Shown: one piece after another, positions 42,744-47,076 of the stretch | Layout of the letters: each line of letters opens with the position of its first letter | Position numbering within the stretch: the stretch's first letter is position 1 | Origin: Nymphaea colorata | Lineage: Eukaryota; Streptophyta; Magnoliopsida; Nymphaeales; Nymphaeaceae | Assembly (NCBI RefSeq): GCF_008831285.2 | Contig: NW_022204580.1 | Span: forward strand, 1-47,076 | DNA: 47,076 bases | Direction of reading: 5' to 3' | Notes under the pieces: model-generated | The model's database searches: none | Told to the model about the DNA's origin: nothing | Seen by the model: only the letters and a program-made list of their open reading frames with translations | Translations under genes and position numbers: made by a program

Positions 42744-43429
42744 ATGAACAAATAGTCAGATTAGGACTACATCGCTGAGGATGAAGGTTACCACTTTGAT
42801 ATTTAGGATCAGCCACTGATAATAAGAAACAGAACAAGGCCAAGAAGGGAACAGCCATACGTTTGAACAAAAAGGAGATGATAGATACATCCATACGCGC
42901 ATTTTTACCTTAAGGAGTTACCCTCTCCCACCTTCAACCACTCACCCCAGAAGAGTATAAAGCACTCCTCTAGGTCAAAGACGCTCCTGAATTCTCTTTG
43001 AACTATAAGACCTTTCTTGCAAAGGTTTCCAAAGTCACTGATGGCGATACAGTCAAAGCCATCATTTATCTAAATGGATCTCCTACAAGATTTGTCTTCC
43101 GCCTTAATGGAATAGACACTCCAGAATGTCGCAAGGGATAGTGTAAAGAATTCGGGAAACGTGTAAAAGAAATCGTTGCAAGTATGATCGAAGATAAAAT
43201 CGTAAAGATTGAAGCTGGGGATTTCGATAAATACGGACGCATTCTTGCAAGAATATACACATATTCTGATGAAAAAGAGCTCTGCATTAATGACTTCCTC
43301 GTCTAGCATGAACTAGCGAAATCGTATTTCGGAAAAACAAAAGTAGAGTTTACAAGTTCTGATGAGGATGACTTTTTGAAAACGTTCAAGGCCAAGGTTT
43401 GGCCAAAGACCGTAAACTTTCCTCTTTGA
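42744..43429 (+). CDS. Thermonuclease (SNase-like) domain protein
   Basis: ATG 42744 starts MNK-E-SDEDYIAEDEGYHFD; one base is missing near 42861. The rest is a clean frame to TGA 43427-43429, about 228 residues. The SNase/OB-fold is seen in FLAKVSKVTDGDTVKAIIYL, FRLNGIDTPECRKG (Arg, Asp and Glu of the active site), DFDKYGRILARIY (second catalytic Arg) and LCINDFLV-E-HELAKSYFG. All residues equivalent to Asp21, Arg35, Asp40, Glu43 and Arg87 of staphylococcal nuclease appear to be present, so nuclease activity is plausible. No signal peptide is seen. It converges with the erlin gene, 63 bases apart. Confidence 0.85.
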
Positions 43430-43492
43430 ATCATGATCTCGTTCAATTATTCAAATAATTATATGGTTTTATCATTCCTTCTTCATTTCTTG

Positions 43493-44426
43493 GGCTTTGA
43501 ATCTTTGAGGGAGTTGACAATGTTAGGGACTTGGCTACCTGCAGTTATGGTTAAATTGGTTGTGAGAGCTTGTCCGGCAAGATATCTTAAGTAATCATCA
43601 GTCAACAGTTCAGGATAAAGTTCTGCTTCTTCAAAGGCGGCCAAAAATTCAGTATTTACCAATGCTTTTTACCTCTCTACGATGATGTCCGCCTATATCT
43701 TTGCCATTTTGAGCTCATTTTTTTTACGGTCCAGCAGCTTCTCAAGCTCGATTCGTTTAACAGACAGATCAGCCTCTGCCTTGATCCTTGCTTGACTTTG
43801 ATTGGTCCTTCGCTCCTCAACTACTGTCCTTTATTTTCTACAGCAATCAAGAATTCCACCTTCACCTTCTCCATTTGCTCTACGTTCTGCAGAATTTTCT
43901 TGGGAATGGTTGGCTTAGTGACTCTTACTGAAAGAATTTCGATTCCTGGCGCCCATTTCTTTAGATCTTGGCTAAGAGCTTTCATAAGCTCCTCATCAAG
44001 GCGATCAAAAAGGTCAATATAGATCTCTTGAAGTGTGTGCTTGCTGCAAAATTGATTGATTTAGTGGTGAATTTTGTCTGTGATCCATATCTTTTCATAA
44101 TCCTCTGTATAGTTCAAAACAGTCCTATACACTTGCCTCCTTTCTAGTCTGTTCACGACCTATATCTTGTCGAACGTGATGAGCAATCCGTTGGCAGTTC
44201 CACATGGGACACGCTCAACCTTATCAGTCTGAATCATGAGATCCATGCGTATCACTTCCTGCATGCCTGGTACTCTGAAATGAAAGCCAGGCTCGATGAG
44301 TTCGTTCTTCAAGACTCCGAATTCTTTGATAAGTCCCACCTGGCCTTCCTTAATCTGGTAGAAGCCAAGAAGCATCACTGATGCATAAGCCAGGATCAGC
44401 ATACATGCCCCTGCGATTATACTCAT
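43493..44426 (-). CDS. ERLIN: Erlin-like SPFH/prohibitin-domain ER membrane protein
   Basis: Minus strand, ATG 44424-44426, TGA 43493-43495, about 310 residues. N-terminal hydrophobic anchor GACMLILAYASVMLLGFYQI, then KEGQVGLIKEFGVL, EPGFHFRVPGMQEV, TDKVERVPCGTANGLLITFD, KI-[TAG]-VVNRL, KIWITDKIHH-[TAA]-INQFCS, HTLQEIYIDLFDRLDEELMK, APGIEILSVRVTKPTIPKKI: the erlin order, where human erlins have Glu at both marked codons (FDRIEVVN, KIHHELNQ). A one-base loss near 43820 must be corrected to reach VVEERR, RIKAEADLSVKRIELEK and the end TNLTITAGSQVP. Erlins form large ER-membrane rings involved in sterol control and ER-associated degradation of IP3 receptors in animals; that role here is inferred. 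Confidence 0.9.
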
Positions 44427-44458
44427 GCCGTTAAATTTAAATATAGAGAAGTAGAGGA

Positions 44459-44905
44459 TCACTTGCGCCTCCGCAGTCCTATCTTGGAAAAGATAAGCGT
44501 GTTTTTAATCTTGCGGTTGTAACGTTACTAGAGCTATTTCCGCTATTGCAGCTCTTTGGTAAGAGGAGCGCTCTCAAGAGCTTGCCGTTTCATGTCGTAT
44601 GTCAACTCATCCACGAGCAAACTTTGCAGGCTTTAGTTCACCTCTAATATCCCTTCTCCCTTTTTTTAGAAGGACTCGATCTAACGTGATGACTACTTTC
44701 CTTTGGCTCTTTCAGTACGCCAATCCTCCCTCGAATAAATGGCAGAGGCTGAATAAAAAAAGTCTGTGAGTTTTGTCACGCCTCCCAGGGTCTATTTGTT
44801 TGATTTTATAGCTGTGCTTGAAGTATTTTTAGTTAGCTAGCTTTGCAAGTCGTCAGCGCACTTCTACTTAACTGATTCAATGCTTAAAAATGGGACTTAT
44901 GGCAT
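44459..44905 (-). CDS. Hypothetical charged protein, 148 residues
   Basis: Uninterrupted minus-strand frame, ATG 44903-44905 to TGA 44459-44461, with TAA/TAG as Glu. Reads MP-E-VPFLSIESVKEKCADD, STAIKSNKETLGGVTKLTDF, SAIYSREDWRTERAKGKE, EIESFEKKGEGILEVNESLQ, SLLVDELTYDMKRQALESAP and a basic end, NTLIFSKIGLRRRK. Its stop lies 32 bases upstream of the erlin start on the same strand. Helical and charged; no transmembrane segment and no recognised family. Confidence 0.6.
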
Positions 44906-45144
44906 TTCCAGTATGGAGGTCTACCGGTCTTCGCCCTTGTTTGCTTCTTCGAATAAGTCGTCGAGGTTTTATAGCTATTGCGATGGATCATAGGGCTGCA
45001 GCTATAGAGGGTCTTGCTCAAAAGCCTCGTTCATCTGCTGGATGTATTATTGATAGAGCTAGTACCGCTAGTGCACCTCCTTTGTGGCCTGAAGCGCCTA
45101 CCGGTAGAGGTCCAGGCATAAAGTTCCCGAAATACTTTTTATGA
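44890..45144 (+). other. Doubtful ORF, 84 residues, distinct composition
   Basis: ATG 44890 to TGA 45142-45144 with no in-frame TAA/TAG. Product MGLMAFPVWRSTGLRPCLLL, FIAIAMDHRAAAIEGLAQKP, SAGCIIDRASTASAPPLWPE and a basic end. It overlaps the start of the minus-strand gene by 16 bases. The codons are mostly purine-N-pyrimidine type (GCT, GGT, ATT, GAT) and G+C is higher than in neighbours, unlike nearby spacers. The complementary strand is also largely open. It may be a small gene, a foreign or organellar fragment, or chance; I recognise no homologue. Confidence 0.25.
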
Positions 45145-45496
45145 CTAATTCTTGCATTTTAAGGACGAAGGAAGGGGCATAAGCATGAAAATGCTAGTAT
45201 GTGATAGACTTAAGGAGAGTGTTGATGAGGTTAACCTGTCTCGAGGGGACCTGGAAGGCTCCATTTTCGACCATAAATTATTACTATAGCTGCTGTCGTT
45301 CAGCGAGATTGCTAGTCTCCACCAATAACATTCACTTTTTGCAATAATAATTAAGCAACGAAATAATTTACGCCTAACGACTTACTAGAATAATCAGCAC
45401 AGGCTACCATCATTTATGGGAAGCATATATTGCTGTTAATCAATAATTGTGTCTTCTTGGTTATCTTAATTATGACAATTTATTAAATAGCTAAGC
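45145..45496. other. Intergenic region, no gene seen
   Basis: 352 bases before the terminal hydrolase gene. No tRNA, repeat or protein-like frame recognised. The last ~70 bases are AT-rich (AATTATGACAATTTATTAAA) and probably contain the promoter. Confidence 0.5.
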
Positions 45497-46899
45497 ATGG
45501 ACCTCTTTCTACTCAATTAAAAAGCCCCGAATTCCGGTAGCAGCAAGCTCGTAGTGATTGCTCTTTGCGGAATTGCCTCCCTAATAAGTAGCCTTTGGGT
45601 TTACCCAGTTCTAGCTAAAGCTTTGTCCCCCTCTGAAGACGAATAGTCGATAATGAACAACCTAAAGTTTCGAAAAAGCCAGCAGGAATCATAAACCAGG
45701 GCAATACCTGCTTCGTCAACTCTCTTTTGCAAGCATTAGCTTCTCTTACATCCTTCGAGGAAAATCTTAGAGAGGTGATGAGTGCAATGAAAGGAAAGCC
45801 AGATCGGCATGAATAATTGCTTATCGAGTTGGCAACAGTGATGCGCAGTACAATCATATTAACGTAGAGATTAATAGCAACAACGAAAGTATCAGCGTGG
45901 GACACTTTCTGGACCTTATTAACTCTGTGAAGTAGGGTCTTATCAATTTGTAACAACAAGATGCGCATGAGCTGTACGCAGCATTAGTAGGCAGCTTTGA
46001 AGAGGTTATAAATAGGCAGAAGACTATCGACCTTACCAACTCCGTACGAATGGAGGAGGAACACCAGGTAGAGAACAGACTGATCGGCTTCACGAAATCA
46101 TCTATCACCTGCATCGCCTGCAAAAATGAAGTAGACATCTCATCTATGTAGACTGCCATCAAGATACATCCCTTCTATGACCTCTCCCTGGAAATTCAGT
46201 CAGCTAATGTCTTTGATATTCGCACAGCTCTCATGTAGTTCCAGCGCGAAGAACGGATATAAAGCTGGACCTGTACCAGTTGCACAGTCCTACGCCACAT
46301 AAAGAAGTTAAAGGAAGCAGTGGCGAGGCTCAAGGTTAACATAAGTAGCAACTAGCCACAATTGCAGCAGCTATCATCGATTTTCTTAACAAAGGAGACT
46401 TGCAAGACTTGGAAATCTCTGAAGTGAATGCTGCACTAGGAGAGTTCGTTATCAGCTTTTCCAAAGAATATGAGCAGATGCAAGATGATCCATAAAGGGA
46501 TACCGTCTTCGTTGAGATGGAAGGAGTGCAGACCACCATCACCAAGCGAACCATAATCACCAAGTACCCAGTAACGCCCAAATAATTTAGAAAATTTTAG
46601 TAATCCACTTCAAGCAGTTAGTCATCAACCACATGACAGGATAGCCTCAACTTTTGCGCAAACACATAGGCTTCTAGAACACTTTGGCCATCCCTTTAAA
46701 AGGAGGTAACAAGTATTACCATTTGACGAGTCTGTTGACTCATATAGGCAACGAATCAATGGGTCACTATTATACCTTCCGGCGTTAGAGCAGATAAAGC
46801 GAAAACTGGTTTGTGATAAGCGACTCTAGCAGTCGTAGATGTGAATGGAATTTCGTGAAGAACAATAGAGCTTATATGCTCTTCTACGAGACTAACTGA
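45497..46899 (+). CDS. Membrane-anchored ubiquitin carboxyl-terminal hydrolase (USP, USP30-like)
   Basis: ATG 45497; residues about 17-42 form a transmembrane anchor (VVIALCGIASLISSLWVYPV). After one shift near 45690 the Cys box appears: GIINQGNTCFVNSLLQALAS, with the catalytic Cys. The frame of GHFLDLINSVK-E-GLINL-E-QQDAHELYAA gives the QQDAHE box. Two CxxC pairs, TCIACKNEVD and WTCTSCTVL, suit the USP zinc site. The His box reads SLLTHIGNESMGHYYTFRR, followed by NWFVISDS and NRAYMLFYETN to TGA 46897-46899. An N-terminal anchor on a compact USP resembles USP30 of the mitochondrial outer membrane, but yeast-type anchored USPs are alternatives. About 466 residues after three or so frame corrections. 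Confidence 0.85.
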
Positions 46900-46984
46900 A
46901 TAAGATTGATATTGAATATGAGCGTTTAAAATCATTTGTATTTTATAATACGGAACCTGAAAATGGACTATATCTTAACCGAGA
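46900..46984. other. Right subtelomere, 85 bases
   Basis: Everything between the stop codon of the hydrolase gene and the GGGGTT repeat. It must hold the 3' UTR and polyadenylation signal; TTTTATAATACGG near 46941 is AT-rich. There is no repeat array at this end, in sharp contrast with the 19-kb left arm. Confidence 0.8.
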
Positions 46985-47076
46985 GGGGTTGGGGTTGGGG
47001 TTGGGGTTGGGGTTGGGGTTGGGGTTGGGGTTGGGGTTGGGGTTGGGGTTGGGGTTGGGGTTGGGGTTGGGGTTGG
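46985..47076. repeat. Right telomere, GGGGTT repeats
   Basis: Perfect GGGGTT units from about 46985 to the last base, the G-rich strand running 5' to 3' toward the end as expected for a true terminus. Confidence 0.98.

Overview
The window reads as one complete, telomere-capped macronuclear chromosome of a ciliate. It opens with about 69 bases of CCCCAA repeat, closes with about 92 bases of GGGGTT repeat, and TGA is the only stop codon that fits. In-frame TAA and TAG are frequent. At conserved positions (erlin, P-type calcium ATPase, PP2A B'' subunit, GH31 glucosidase, and an internal alveolin repeat) they stand where glutamate is expected. That is the peritrich nuclear code (UAA and UAG = Glu, NCBI table 30), not the usual ciliate Gln code. 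A peritrich (Vorticella/Carchesium/Epistylis-type) host is the best inference; the species cannot be named from this sequence.

Left arm, about 70-19,150: a subtelomeric mosaic in which every recognisable unit lies on the + strand. It holds about 20 intact, frameshifted or decayed copies of one family of small secreted cysteine-rich proteins. Each has a signal peptide followed by one or two copies of a four-cysteine module containing CDGxRxCSxxGWCQGTSR. Copies sit behind a conserved ~50-base upstream block. They are interspersed with fragments of at least three other subtelomeric families, a 1.8-kb tandem repeat present 2.5 times, and a ~0.87-kb segmental duplication. Five copies are intact and at least two encode identical proteins, so the family looks live. 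I cannot match it to a named family; it is the main candidate for something undescribed.

Right part, about 19,300-46,900: compact single-copy genes with short intergenic gaps. In order: an unknown protein (+), an unknown protein (+), a mitotic cyclin (+), an unknown basic protein (-), a membrane-anchored unknown (+), an unknown (-), a GH31 alpha-glucosidase (+), a PP2A B''-type regulatory subunit (+), a ~2,070-residue alveolin-repeat/coiled-coil cortical protein (+), a mitochondrial oxoglutarate/malate-type carrier (-), a plasma-membrane-type Ca2+ ATPase (-), a coiled-coil protein (-), a Lys/Glu-rich unknown (+), a thermonuclease-like protein (+), an erlin/prohibitin-domain ER protein (-), a small charged unknown (-), a doubtful ORF (+) and a membrane-anchored ubiquitin hydrolase (+) whose stop is only 85 bases from the right telomere.

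Many conserved genes need one or more single-base frame changes to read through. Low-coverage long-read indels are the simplest explanation, so several 'pseudogene' calls in the array and all exact protein lengths in the frameshifted genes are provisional. No rRNA, tRNA, CRISPR array, insertion sequence or transposase was recognised.
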